Shown piece after piece: positions 37,795 to 46,509 of a DNA stretch of 64,000 bases. The notes below the pieces were generated by a model. The model was not told where the DNA came from. It made no database searches and saw only the letters and a program-made list of their open reading frames with translations. Numbering within the stretch: the stretch's first letter is position 1; every line of letters begins with the position of its first letter. The stretch is taken from contig CAWJNX010000001.1 of NCBI GenBank assembly GCA_963844395.1, positions 496,001 through 560,000 on the forward strand, given 5' to 3'. The DNA comes from VRUE01 sp963844395 (GTDB lineage: Bacteria > Actinomycetota > Thermoleophilia > Solirubrobacterales > 70-9). The position numbers and the translations under genes were made by a program.

Positions 37795-38152
37795 TGGAGG
37801 CGGCCGGAATCGAACCGGCGTCCCTGGCCGTAGCGCGAAGGTTTCTACAGGTTTAGCCGGCGCTTGAATCTCGTCTCCCGGGGTCCGCGCCGGCGGGCAC
37901 TACGGGAGACAAAGCCCTCTGAAATGTCCCCTGGCCGACGGGGCGATCGGCCCGGGTAAGCCCGCAATTGAAGCCGGTGCCCCTCTCCGCGGGCGGGAGA
38001 GGGCCGACTCTCACTCACCTAGATCTAACTAGGCAGCGAGGGCGAACTCATGGTCCGCACGTATTGGTTGGTGCCGGTGTTTAACGAGGCCTCCGGCAAC
38101 CTCGACCTGCAACCGTTCGCACGGACCGACCAGGTCGAAGCCTGTCGCCCCC
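37795..38152 (-). ncRNA. ssrA: tmRNA (transfer-messenger RNA)
   Basis: Rescues stalled ribosomes with SmpB (gene at 42252-42740). The 5' end GGGGGCGACAGGCTTCGACC and the 3' end GACGCCGGTTCGATTCCGGC plus CGCCTCC form the tRNA-like acceptor and T arm; the acceptor pairs over 7 bp with one G-U. CCA is not encoded. The tag frame ends GAG TTC GCC CTC GCT GCC TAG at 38029-38031; reading back, the resume codon is probably GCG at 38058, giving the nine-residue tag ADHEFALAA. The ALAA end is the universal ClpXP signal. Pseudoknot-like GC helices follow the tag. Confidence 0.93.
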
Positions 38153-38185
38153 GTGCTATGTGCCACCGATTGTACGGTGTCGGCG

Positions 38186-39562
38186 ATGGCGGAGCGCGAA
38201 TTCGACGCGATCGTGATCGGCGCGGGCGCCCCGGGCGAGGTCTGCGCGGGCCGGCTGGCGGACGGCGGGCTCGAGGTGGCGATCGTCGAGCAACACCTGG
38301 TCGGCGGCGAGTGCTCCTACTACGCCTGCATGCCGTCGAAGGCCCTGCTGCGGCCGGGCGAGCTGCTGGCCGAGGCGCGGCGCGTGCCCGGCGTCGCCGA
38401 GGCGGTGACCGGGCAGCTCGATCCGCAGGCAACCTTGGCTCGCCGCGACGAGGTGATCCACGACCTCGACGACTCCGGCCAGCTCCCCTGGCTGAAGGAA
38501 CGCGGGATCGAGCTGCTCCGGGGCGACGGCCGGCTCGATGGCGAGCGGCGCGTGGTCGTCGGTGATGACGTCCTGAATGCGCGCCGGGCGGTCATCGTGG
38601 CGACCGGCAGCGGCGCCGCGATGCCGCCGATCGACGGCCTCGACTCGGTGCGCGCCTGGAACAACCGTGACGCGACGACCGCGAAGCAGGTCCCGCCGAG
38701 CATGGTCGTCCTCGGCGGTGGTCCGGTCGGGGTCGAGCTGGCGCAGGCCTGGTCGACGCTGGGAACCAAGGTCACGCTGGTGGAGGGAGAGGAGCGATTG
38801 CTGCCGCGCGAGGAGCCCTTCGTCGGCGAGCAAGTCGCCGTCTCGCTGCACGAGTGCGCAACGGGGTCGACGTCCGCACCGGCGCCCAGGCGACGAGGGT
38901 CAGCCGGACGGAGGGGTGTCTCGGTCGACTTGGACGACGGCGTCACTGTGGAGGCCGCTGAGCTGCTCGTCGCAGTCGGCCGCAAGCCGCGCACCGGCGA
39001 CATTGGGATGGAGTCGGCGGGCGTCGATCCGGGCGAGCGCGGTTTCCTCAAGACCGACGACCGCATGCGGGTCAGCGGCCGCGACTGGCTCTACGCGGTC
39101 GGCGACGTCAATGGGCGCGCCCTGTTCACCCACATGGGTAAGTACCAGGCCTGGGTCGCCGCCGAGAACGTGCTCGGCCGCATCGCCGAGGCAATCGCCG
39201 AAGCCATCGGCGCCCCCCGCGTCACCTTCACCGACCCCCAGGTAGCAGCGATCGGCAAGACGCTCGCCGAAGCCGAAGAGGCCGGCATAGACGCGAGAGC
39301 GATCGACGTGCCCACCGACAGCACCGCCGGTGCCAGCTTTTACGGCAAGGGCACCGGCGGCACCTCCCGCCTGGTCATCGACCAAGACAAGAAGGTGATC
39401 GTCGGCGCAACCTTCACCGGCTTCGAGACGGCAGACCTCCTCCACGCCGCAACGATCGCTGTTGTAGCCGAAGTTCCGCTTGATCGCTTACGCCACGCTG
39501 TCGCCGCGTATCCGACGCGAAGCGAGATCTGGCTCAAGCTCCTCGAGGCGTACGGCGTCTAA
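38186..39562 (+). CDS. Dihydrolipoamide-dehydrogenase-like flavin disulfide oxidoreductase
   Basis: A 458-residue class I pyridine-nucleotide disulfide oxidoreductase. FAD site: DAIVIGAGAPGEVCAGRLA. Redox-active disulfide: GGECSYYACMPSKALL. NAD(P) site: VVLGGGPVGVELAQAWSTLG. FAD C-terminal motif: YAVGDVNG. The dimer-interface motif, normally HxHPTxSE, reads AAYPTRSE, so the catalytic His is replaced by Tyr. ATG at 38186 fits the fold; an upstream ATG lies in the ssrA end. Residues about 224-244 (CATGSTSAPAPRRR) are out of frame with the family: another frame reads GVDVRTGAQATRVSRTEG, which would fit. Substrate unknown; not in a dehydrogenase-complex operon. Confidence 0.85.
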   Translation: MAEREFDAIVIGAGAPGEVCAGRLADGGLEVAIVEQHLVGGECSYYACMPSKALLRPGELLAEARRVPGVAEAVTGQLDPQATLARRDEVIHDLDDSGQLPWLKERGIELLRGDGRLDGERRVVVGDDVLNARRAVIVATGSGAAMPPIDGLDSVRAWNNRDATTAKQVPPSMVVLGGGPVGVELAQAWSTLGTKVTLVEGEERLLPREEPFVGEQVAVSLHECATGSTSAPAPRRRGSAGRRGVSVDLDDGVTVEAAELLVAVGRKPRTGDIGMESAGVDPGERGFLKTDDRMRVSGRDWLYAVGDVNGRALFTHMGKYQAWVAAENVLGRIAEAIAEAIGAPRVTFTDPQVAAIGKTLAEAEEAGIDARAIDVPTDSTAGASFYGKGTGGTSRLVIDQDKKVIVGATFTGFETADLLHAATIAVVAEVPLDRLRHAVAAYPTRSEIWLKLLEAYGV

Positions 39563-39733
39563 GCGACGGCAAGACAGACACCCGCCTCACAAGTTACTTA
39601 AATAAACTTGATTAAAGACCTCGTCTGTGGTATTGCTGACGCGCGGCTCTGCGGAGCCATGGGGGTCAGGTGCACGGAGGCTCGCGGTTCGAGAGCGGTT
39701 GACACGACCAAACGCGGACGCGACTCCGGCACC

Positions 39734-40453
39734 ATGAGCCGGAAGAAAGTAGAGCTCAAAATGAGACTCGCCAGAATCCTCGGCCTCGTCGTTGCGGCGG
39801 CGGCAATCCTCGCGATTGCGGCAAGTTCGGCATCGGCCGTGACGCTGTGCGAAGAAGCCAAAAACCCCTGCCCCGAAGCAAAAGAATTCGGGGTTCCGAC
39901 CATCCTCGGAGGTGAACTGAACCCGCTGTTCGAAATGGAAATCGTGGTGTTCGACAAAGCCGCCGAAGAAAAAGGAGAAATGGAAAAACCGTTCTTCACG
40001 ATCAAATGCACCAAAGGAACCTTCAAAGGTGCGACCATCGAAAATGAAGGTCCAGAACAAATGCTGCGCGGCACGATAACCCCCGAACCGTTCACGGGAT
40101 GCACTGGTTGCACCAAAGGCGGCATCCCGATCAAAGCGCCATACAAAACCGAACTCCTCTGGGACCCCGCGGTGGTTGGGGATGGCCTCCTCAACATAAC
40201 CACGGGCACCGGCGGAGGGATCCCGGCCTGGGAATTCACCGGTTGCGGCCCGCTGGCTGTGACCTGCACGTTTGGCGAAAACGCGATAAGCAAAATCCGC
40301 TGGATGGGCGCCAATCCGGCACAGATACGGATCACTAATGCTCCGCTGACTTTCCAGGCGGGGAATCCGTACTGCCAGAAAAAAGCAAAGATCACGGCCT
40401 GGTACAAAGTGACCAATCCCGCCTTACCGGTGTACGTCGTGGCGAAACCGTAG
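39734..40453 (+). CDS. Secreted protein of unknown function
   Basis: A 239-residue exported protein (or 230 if ATG at 39761 is used). Signal peptide MRLARILGLVVAAAAILAIAASSASA. The mature part is Cys-containing and beta-rich: TLCEEAKNPCPEAKEFG, FTIKCTKGTFKGATIENEG, FTGCTGCTKGG, FTGCGPLAVTCTFGENAISKI. Codon use is noticeably richer in A at third positions (AAA, GAA) than in the neighbours. Similar secreted Cys proteins seem to be lineage-specific; the gene at 62770 has a comparable signal peptide and size. A strong terminator follows. Confidence 0.72.
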   Translation: MSRKKVELKMRLARILGLVVAAAAILAIAASSASAVTLCEEAKNPCPEAKEFGVPTILGGELNPLFEMEIVVFDKAAEEKGEMEKPFFTIKCTKGTFKGATIENEGPEQMLRGTITPEPFTGCTGCTKGGIPIKAPYKTELLWDPAVVGDGLLNITTGTGGGIPAWEFTGCGPLAVTCTFGENAISKIRWMGANPAQIRITNAPLTFQAGNPYCQKKAKITAWYKVTNPALPVYVVAKP

Positions 40454-40495
40454 CGGCCTGTCCGACCACCAGGAGCGCTGACGCTTAAGAAATAG

Positions 40496-40522
40496 GAAGG
40501 GCGGGGCCTAGCCCCGCCCTTC
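40496..40522. terminator. Bidirectional hairpin terminator between convergent genes
   Basis: A perfect 12-bp stem, GAAGGGCGGGGC, loop CTA, GCCCCGCCCTTC, followed by TGCACTGC on the plus strand. It lies 43 bases after the secreted gene and 15 bases after the membrane HhH gene on the other strand. Confidence 0.75.
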
Positions 40523-40536
40523 TGCACTGCCGCCGC

Positions 40537-42240
40537 CTAGACCCGCGAGCGTCTCTTCAGGTCTTCCGCAAACTCCCGCGGCAGCCCGGGTATTTCGTCC
40601 AGTTCGTCAACTGACTGAAAGCGCCCGACCCGCTCGCGATGGGCGAGCAGCCGGGTGGCCTGGGTCACCGAGAGGCCATGGGCACGCAGCTGCTCGAAGC
40701 TGACCTCGTTGAGCGCGATCGGCTCCCCCGTCTGGGCCACAGGGGGCGGCGGCTGCGGGCTCGGCGAGGGTGGCTCGGGAGTCGGGGGCTGTGGCTGGGG
40801 AGACGGTGGAGTTGGCGCCGGCGGTTCGGGCGTTGGGGGCGGCGGCTGCGGTGAGGGGATGGGCGAGGGCGGAGTCGGCGCCGGAGGCTGAAGAGTGGGC
40901 TGCGGCGGCTGGGGCGCCGGCTGAGATTGCCCAGCGGCGCCAGCTTGGACCGAGCTGAGTACCGCCTGCTCGGCTTCCGCTGCGCGGCGCTCGGCTTCAC
41001 GGGCGCGCTCCTCCGCCTGCGCGACGCTCTCCTGGATCTCGCGCAGCCGCTTCTGACGCTCGTCCTCCTCCGACTTCAGCTTCGAGAGGCGCTCCGCCTC
41101 GGCGGCACGCTCTTCGGCGGCCTTGGTCCGCTCCTCGATCTGGCGCAGCCGCTCCTGCGCCTCGGCCAGCGAGCGCTCCTGTGCTTCGCGCTCCTGCTGG
41201 AGCCGCTGTTCCGCAGTCTGCAGGGGAGGCGGCTGCGACGGTGAGACGGCTCCCATGCCCTGGGTCGCCTGCCCGGCTTGGGCTTGGGCTTGGCGTCCTT
41301 CGGCCTCGCGCTGCAGACGCTCGGCCTCCTCGATGCGCCGCTCGGCCTCGGCGCGAATCCTCTCCTCCTCGCGCTGGATTTCGGTCACCTTGTCGTGGAC
41401 CCGCTGTTCGGCGGCGACCGCGTCGTACGCGGGCGGCGGTGGCGGGGCGACGACCGGCGGCGGTGGCGCCTGCATTGCGGGCGGTGGCGGTGGCACCGCG
41501 GCGGGCAGCGGCTGCGCGATCGGCGGCATCGACTGGGAGGGTTGAGGGGGGAAACCCTGGGGCGGCTGCGTCGGTTGAGGGGGGAAACCCTGGGGCGGCT
41601 GCGTCGGTTGGGGCTGGAAGGCTTGGGTCGGTTGCATCTGCTGGGTCTGGGCAGGTTGCGCCTGCTGCTGGGCGACGGCCTGCGCTCCTTCTTGTCCGAG
41701 CAGCGCCCGCTCCTGGGCGGCGCGCGCCGCCGCTAGCTCGCGCTCGGCCTTGGCGGCTTCACGCTTCGCGCGGCGGCTCGAGGTGCGACCACCCGCGGTG
41801 GTCGGTCGATGCCGCCGCGCGGCCCGTTTTTTGGTCCGTTCCTCGCGACGTTTCCTCGCCTCTTCCTGACGTCGTTTGCGGTGTTCGAGACGCGCGGCGC
41901 GCTGTTGTTCGCGGGCCCGCTTGCGCTTCTCCTTGGCGTTCGACCGCGCACCCACCGGAGGCGGGCCGGCCGCCGCCCCTGCCGTGGCACCTGGACCTGG
42001 ACGCTGGCTGGTCAACTGTTTCCGCTGCGGCGGAGGAGGAGGCGGCGGCGTGGGAGTGGCCGCCTGCTTCTTGGTTTTGTCCTTGCCGCGCCGCTTGCTG
42101 ACGCTGATCGCAAGCAGGAGCAGAAGGATCGCGACGACTAGCCCAGCGACGAAGTACTCGACGTTGTCGCTGACGAAATCGCCCGCTTCGCTGGGGAAGG
42201 AGTCTGCAAGCGGGGCAAGCGTGCCGATCCAGTGACTCAC
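40537..42240 (-). CDS. Membrane-anchored coiled-coil protein with C-terminal helix-hairpin-helix (ComEA-like) domain
   Basis: A 567-residue protein. One membrane helix at about 28-47 (VEYFVAGLVVAILLLLLAISV), then a Pro-rich and strongly basic coiled region (residues 70-180), a Gln/Pro stretch containing two identical 11-residue repeats, a long Glu/Arg coiled coil (about 275-430), another Pro-rich stalk, and a final HhH domain: ALNEVSFEQLRAHGLSVTQATRLLAHRERVGRFQSVDELDEIPGLP. HhH of this kind binds DNA in ComEA, though similar modules also mediate protein contacts. No other competence gene adjoins except comF 20 kb away. Function unknown. Confidence 0.75.
   Translation of the reverse strand: MSHWIGTLAPLADSFPSEAGDFVSDNVEYFVAGLVVAILLLLLAISVSKRRGKDKTKKQAATPTPPPPPPPQRKQLTSQRPGPGATAGAAAGPPPVGARSNAKEKRKRAREQQRAARLEHRKRRQEEARKRREERTKKRAARRHRPTTAGGRTSSRRAKREAAKAERELAAARAAQERALLGQEGAQAVAQQQAQPAQTQQMQPTQAFQPQPTQPPQGFPPQPTQPPQGFPPQPSQSMPPIAQPLPAAVPPPPPAMQAPPPPVVAPPPPPAYDAVAAEQRVHDKVTEIQREEERIRAEAERRIEEAERLQREAEGRQAQAQAGQATQGMGAVSPSQPPPLQTAEQRLQQEREAQERSLAEAQERLRQIEERTKAAEERAAEAERLSKLKSEEDERQKRLREIQESVAQAEERAREAERRAAEAEQAVLSSVQAGAAGQSQPAPQPPQPTLQPPAPTPPSPIPSPQPPPPTPEPPAPTPPSPQPQPPTPEPPSPSPQPPPPVAQTGEPIALNEVSFEQLRAHGLSVTQATRLLAHRERVGRFQSVDELDEIPGLPREFAEDLKRRSRV
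41540..41605. repeat. Perfect tandem repeat, 2 x 33 bp
   Basis: Two identical 33-base units beginning GGTTGAGGGGGGAAACCCTG encode the repeated residues QPTQPPQGFPP in the membrane HhH protein; a third partial unit follows. In-frame length, so copy number may vary among strains without breaking the gene. Confidence 0.85.
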
Positions 42241-42251
42241 AAGGCTCGAAG

Positions 42252-42740
42252 CTACCTCATTCTGCTCTTGAATTCGCGCTCGACCTCACGGCGAACGTCG
42301 CGATCCGCGATCTCGCGGCGCCGGTCGCGCCCCTCCTTGCCGCGGGCCAGCGCCAGCTCGACCTTGGCCCGCGAGCCTTTGAAGTAGACGCGGGTCGGGA
42401 TCAAGGTCAGACCGCGCTCCGCCGTCTTGCCGATCAGGCGCTCGATCTCCGCCCGGTGCACGAGCAGCTTGCGGGGACGCTCCGGCTCGTGGTTCTCCCG
42501 GCTCGCCGGCTCGTAAGGGGGGATGTGGAGGTTGCGCAGCCAGATCTCGCCGTTGTCGACCACGGCGTAGGCGTCGGCCATCTGCGCCTTGCCATTGCGC
42601 AGCGACTTCACCTCCGAGCCGCGCAGGACGATCCCCGCCTCGAGCCTCTCGATCAGCTCGAATTTGTGCCGGGCACGGCGATTGGTCGCGACGTCGCCGG
42701 AGACCGGCTCGCGCGGCCCGCCTTTCTTCTTCTTAGCCAT
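42252..42740 (-). CDS. smpB: SsrA-binding protein SmpB
   Basis: A 162-residue tmRNA partner that places the tRNA-like end of ssrA in the stalled ribosome. Core: VATNRRARHKFELIERLEAGIVLRGSEVKSLRNGKAQMADAYA, then NLHIPPYEPASRENHEPERPRKLLVH, LTLIPTRVYFKGSRAKVELALARGK, and the basic C-terminal tail DRRREIADRDVRREVEREFKSRMR. Length and motifs are standard. ATG overlaps the RNB nuclease stop region by 8 bases, so they are cotranscribed. Confidence 0.96.
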   Translation of the reverse strand: MAKKKKGGPREPVSGDVATNRRARHKFELIERLEAGIVLRGSEVKSLRNGKAQMADAYAVVDNGEIWLRNLHIPPYEPASRENHEPERPRKLLVHRAEIERLIGKTAERGLTLIPTRVYFKGSRAKVELALARGKEGRDRRREIADRDVRREVEREFKSRMR

Positions 42741-44343
42741 CGACCGGCTCCAGGTCAGCCCGGCCCCGTGCCGCTTCGACCCCGCTCACATGGACGGACA
42801 CCGGGTCGCCGAGGCGCAGCTTCCGCCCCGAGTCTTCCCCCACCAAAGCCGTCTCGGTCTCGTTCAGCTCAAAGCGCTCGCTCCCCCCGATACGGCGGGC
42901 CGGCAGGAACCCCTCGTAGACGTCGCCCAGCTCGCCGCCGAAGCCGACGAAGGCACCTGCCCGGATCAGCCCAGAGACCTCGCCCTCGAACTTCGCCTCC
43001 GCGCCGCGTTCGCGCAGCTCGCGCTCAAGCAGGAATGCGGCGCAGACGTCGTCGGCCCTTCTCTCGATCCGCATCGACTCGCGCTCCTGCTCGCTGCAGT
43101 GCCATGCCGCCTCGCGCACCTCGGCGGCGCTCGGCGCCCGCTCGCCCTCCCCAAGCGTCGCCAGCAACGCCCGGTGGACGATCAGATCAGGATAGCGGCG
43201 GATCGGCGAGGTGAAATGGCAGTAGGCGTCGCTGCCGAGGCCGGCGTGGCCACTGTTGCGCTCGCTGTAGAGGGCCTGTTTGAGGGAGCGGAGCACGAGC
43301 GATGTATACGCGTCGCGGCCGTGCCCGCGCCGCCCGGCCTCGCGCCTCACCAGTCGGCTCGCCTCGGCCGCGATCTCGCCCGCCTGCTGCGGCGCCAGCG
43401 TGCCCCGCAGCGCCGGCGTCGGGACCTCCAGATCGTGCAGTTGAGCGATCAGGCGCTCGACCCGCTGCGGGTCGGGCTGGGCGTGGACCCGGTAGATCGC
43501 CGGCACCCGCTTGCGCTCCAGCAGCCGGGCAACTTGTTCGTTGGTGAGGATCATCAGCCGCTCGATCAGGCGGTGCGACTCGGTCTGGGCAACACCGTGG
43601 GCGCCGACGGGGTTGCCGTCACGGTCGAAACGGAACTCCGGCTCGAAGGACTCGACGTCGAGGCTGGTCGTGCCGCGCCGTTCGCCCAGCGCCGCTGCTG
43701 CCTCGCGCGCCACCGCGAGCGGCTCGGCGACCGGTTCCGGCGCGGCCGTCTTCCCCGAGAAGATTAAGTCGAGCCGGTCGTAGTCGAGCCGCGCGTCGGA
43801 GCGGATGCGGCTGCGGTAGAAGCTCGCCTGCCCCGGCTCGCCGCCCGGACCCAGCTCGATCTCAGCGGTGACCGCGAGCCGCTCCACGTCCGGGGACAGA
43901 CTGCAGGCATCCGAGCTGAGCGCGTGGGGCAGCATCGGCTCGACCGACCCCGGCACGTAGGTGCTGTTTGCGCGGCCACGCGCCTCGCGGTCGAGCGGCG
44001 AGCCGGGCGGCACGTGGGCGGCGACGTCGGCGATGTGGATCCAGAGCCGGATCGAGTCGCCCTCGCGCCGGGCCGAGACCGCGTCGTCGAAGTCGCGCGC
44101 GGTCGCCGGATCGACGGTGAAGGTCGGCAGCTCGACCAGGTCGCGGCGGGGGCCGGAGCGGGACTCGGCGGCGATTGCCGCCTCCCTGGCTTCCGTCTCC
44201 AGCGCGGCTCGGAAGCCGCGCCGCCCCAGCTCCTCATCGAGCAGCGCCTCGACCGCCTCGCGGGCTGTCTTTGGCTCGGCCCGACGGCTCCTGCCGCGTG
44301 CCCGCTGCCGCGCCCGGTGCTTGCGCCAATCGCCCTTGCTCAC
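42733..44343 (-). CDS. rnr: RNB-domain 3'-5' exoribonuclease (RNase R-like, short form)
   Basis: A 536-residue ribonuclease II/R-family enzyme. The catalytic RNB motif is present: VDPATARDFDDAVSARREGDSIRLWIHIADVAAHV with the metal-binding Asp cluster, MLPHALSSDACSLSPDVERLAVT, and YCHFTSPIRRYPDLIVHRAL. An S1-like region follows (EGEVSGLIRAGAFVGFGGELGDVYEGFL). The N-terminal cold-shock domains of RNase R are missing; instead there is a short basic segment. RNase R acts with tmRNA and SmpB, which matches its operon with smpB. A hairpin occupies the 58-base gap before it. Confidence 0.9.
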   Translation of the reverse strand: MSKGDWRKHRARQRARGRSRRAEPKTAREAVEALLDEELGRRGFRAALETEAREAAIAAESRSGPRRDLVELPTFTVDPATARDFDDAVSARREGDSIRLWIHIADVAAHVPPGSPLDREARGRANSTYVPGSVEPMLPHALSSDACSLSPDVERLAVTAEIELGPGGEPGQASFYRSRIRSDARLDYDRLDLIFSGKTAAPEPVAEPLAVAREAAAALGERRGTTSLDVESFEPEFRFDRDGNPVGAHGVAQTESHRLIERLMILTNEQVARLLERKRVPAIYRVHAQPDPQRVERLIAQLHDLEVPTPALRGTLAPQQAGEIAAEASRLVRREAGRRGHGRDAYTSLVLRSLKQALYSERNSGHAGLGSDAYCHFTSPIRRYPDLIVHRALLATLGEGERAPSAAEVREAAWHCSEQERESMRIERRADDVCAAFLLERELRERGAEAKFEGEVSGLIRAGAFVGFGGELGDVYEGFLPARRIGGSERFELNETETALVGEDSGRKLRLGDPVSVHVSGVEAARGRADLEPVDG

Positions 44344-44355
44344 GCGAGCCCCTTC

Positions 44356-44396
44356 CGGTGCGCTTTATGTCTCTCCAGGGAACAAAAAGCGCACCG
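44356..44396 (-). promoter_or_regulatory. Long hairpin in the leader of the RNB nuclease gene
   Basis: CGGTGCGCTTT and AAAGCGCACCG form a perfect 11-bp stem around a 19-base loop, 13 bases before the nuclease start and just after the ctp stop. It could be a terminator for ctp read-through, a processing site, or an autoregulatory substrate of the nuclease. T-rich sequence (TTTTTG) is on the minus-strand 5' arm. Confidence 0.5.
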
Positions 44397-44401
44397 CAAG
44401 C

Positions 44402-45583
44402 TCATCGTTGCTTTGCCAGGACCCACAGGGCCCGCTCCAGCGCCTCGTCGCGCGGCGTCCCGGGCGCGTCGTTCACCCTGACGTCAGGGCTGATCCCTTT
44501 CCCGGCCAGGTTCGTCCCATCCGGCGTGAAGTACTCGCCCACGGTCAGCTTCAGCGCGCCGCCGTTTGAAAGGCCGACCTCCTGCTGGAAGACACCCTTG
44601 CCGAAGGAGCGGGTTCCGACGACCACGGCGCCGGCGTCATCGGCCAGTGCCGCGGCGAGGATCTCCGCCGCGGAGGCGGTACCGCGGTCGATCAGGACGA
44701 CGACCGGCAGCCGCGGGAGATTCCCGCCCTCGGCCTCGTAGACGGTCTCACCCTGAGTCCGCGAGCGGGTCGAGACGACCACCTCACCCTCGGGGAGGAA
44801 GACGCTCGTGGTCAGCACCGCCTCCTGCAACAACCCACCGCCGTTGGCACGCAAGTCGAGGACGAGACCACCCACCTCTCGCCGCTGCAGCTTGCGCAGC
44901 GCCTCGCGGACGGCGCCGTGAGCGCCGGAGCTAAAGGCGGCGAGGCGCAGATAGCCATAGCGCTCGCCGGCGAGCGTCTTGACGCTGCTGTCGATCACCG
45001 GCACCTCGATCTCAGCCCGGGTCAAGCGCACACGGCGCACCTCGCCACCGGGCTCGCGCAGGACTCCGACCACGACATCGGTTCCTTCGGGGCCCTTGAT
45101 CCGCGTCGTCGCCGCGACGCTACCCAGCCCGGCGATCGAGCGCCCGTCAACCGAGACGATCGTGTCCCCTGGCTCGATCCCGGCGCGCTCGGCCGGCGAG
45201 CGCTCGAAGACCCGCGCGACCCGCAGGCCCCGCTCGACCTCGGTGACGCTGAGCCCGATGCCGGAGAAGCGGCCCTCGATTTCCTCGTTGAAGCGGGTCA
45301 GCATCGCGGGCGAGAAGTACTCGGAGAAGCGGTCGCCATAACCGCGCCGCAAGCCGCGGACCATGCCCTGCAGCGAGGAATCGATCAGCTCCTCCTGCGG
45401 CACCGAGCGGTAGTAGTTGGCTTCGATCAGCTCGCTCGCTTCGGCGGTCAGGCCGGCCGAGTCGTCAACGAAGACATCGCGCAGCGGTGGCGGCATCTTC
45501 GCGGGATGGCCGCCAAGCCAGAGGCCGACGGCGAGCATCGCAAGCAGTGCGATCGCGACGACCGCGGCCCTGCCGGCCCTCAC
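44402..45583 (-). CDS. ctpA: S41-family C-terminal processing protease with PDZ domain
   Basis: A 393-residue exported serine protease. Signal anchor VVAIALLAMLAVGLWLGG. PDZ domain at about 105-185 (FSGIGLSVTEVERGLRVARVF, SPAERAGIEPGDTIVSVDGRSI). The catalytic domain carries VLDLRANGGGLLQEAV, the nucleophile Ser in IDRGTASAAEILAAAL and the Lys in VVGTRSFGKGVFQQ. It lies directly downstream of ftsX, an arrangement common in actinobacteria, and likely works on envelope proteins during division. Confidence 0.94.
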   Translation of the reverse strand: MRAGRAAVVAIALLAMLAVGLWLGGHPAKMPPPLRDVFVDDSAGLTAEASELIEANYYRSVPQEELIDSSLQGMVRGLRRGYGDRFSEYFSPAMLTRFNEEIEGRFSGIGLSVTEVERGLRVARVFERSPAERAGIEPGDTIVSVDGRSIAGLGSVAATTRIKGPEGTDVVVGVLREPGGEVRRVRLTRAEIEVPVIDSSVKTLAGERYGYLRLAAFSSGAHGAVREALRKLQRREVGGLVLDLRANGGGLLQEAVLTTSVFLPEGEVVVSTRSRTQGETVYEAEGGNLPRLPVVVLIDRGTASAAEILAAALADDAGAVVVGTRSFGKGVFQQEVGLSNGGALKLTVGEYFTPDGTNLAGKGISPDVRVNDAPGTPRDEALERALWVLAKQR

Positions 45584-45590
45584 GCGGGCC

Positions 45591-46508
45591 TCAGACCTTC
45601 AGGAAGCGGCGCAGCGTGATGCCGGAGCCGATCGCCGAGACCAGCACGGAAGCGCCGAAGAGGATTGCGACCAACGCCGGGAAGGAGAGCGTGGTGCTGT
45701 TCTGCGCCGCCAGGAAGCCGATGCTGTCGCTCAGCGGGTCAACGATCGTCATCTTGCCCAACCACAGGATCAGTATGGCCACCAGGCCGCCCGTGAAGCC
45801 GACCACCACGCCCTCGATCATGAAGGGCCAGCGGATGAACCAGCGGGTGGCGCCGACCAGGCGCATCACCTCGACCTCGCGACGGCGGGTGTAGATCGAG
45901 AGCCGGATCGTGTTGCCGACCAGCATCAGCGAGGCTGCGATCAATAGCCCCGTGATCACGGTCAGGACGATCTTCAGCGCACTCGTCACTTGCTCGATCT
46001 TCTTCGACTCCTGCTGGCGGTCGAAGACATCGGAGACGATTGGCGAGATCGGCCGCGGCTTGCCGTCCGGGCCCGGCGGCGTGACCGCCGCCCGCACCGT
46101 GTCGAGGTTCGCCGCGTCGTCGGCCTTGACTTCGAAGTTCGCCGGCAAGGGATTGGAATGCAGCTGGGCCAGCAGTTCGTCGCTCTTCTCCTTGCCGAGG
46201 TCGTCGGACAGTTCCTGCAACGCCTCGGCCTTGGTGATCAGACGAACCGACTCGACGTTGGGGATCGCCTCCAGCTCGCCTTGCAGCGCGGCGGTTTCCG
46301 CTTTGGTCGCGTCGTCGAAGATCGCCACCCGGAACTCAAGGCTGTCGCGGACCTCCTCGCTCTTGGCCTGGGTGGTCTGAAAGACGGGGATCAGGACCCC
46401 GAGCAGGATCACGGTGACGACCGTGGTGACGATCGCCGCCATGCTTGGCGCGCCGTTGCGGCGCAGCGCCCGGAATGCCTCCTGGATGAAGAAGAAGAGC
46501 CTGGACAT
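45591..46508 (-). CDS. ftsX: Cell division permease-like protein FtsX
   Basis: A 305-residue membrane subunit of the FtsEX complex, which relays ATP hydrolysis to peptidoglycan hydrolases at the septum. First helix at about 22-45 (MAAIVTTVVTVILLGVLIPVF), an extracytoplasmic domain of about 125 residues (VAIFDDATKAETAALQGELEAIPNVESVRLI), and three C-terminal helices including SLMLVGNTIRLSIYTRRREVEVMRLVGATRWFIRWPFMIEG, the family signature. ATG follows the ftsE stop by one base. Confidence 0.95.
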   Translation of the reverse strand: MSRLFFFIQEAFRALRRNGAPSMAAIVTTVVTVILLGVLIPVFQTTQAKSEEVRDSLEFRVAIFDDATKAETAALQGELEAIPNVESVRLITKAEALQELSDDLGKEKSDELLAQLHSNPLPANFEVKADDAANLDTVRAAVTPPGPDGKPRPISPIVSDVFDRQQESKKIEQVTSALKIVLTVITGLLIAASLMLVGNTIRLSIYTRRREVEVMRLVGATRWFIRWPFMIEGVVVGFTGGLVAILILWLGKMTIVDPLSDSIGFLAAQNSTTLSFPALVAILFGASVLVSAIGSGITLRRFLKV

Positions 46509-46509
46509 G

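Noticed and set aside
37795..37870. Possible tRNA gene (T-arm GGTTCGATTCC)
   Set aside because: It is the 3' end of tmRNA: no anticodon arm is adjacent, and the 5' half and tag frame lie about 280-350 bases away.
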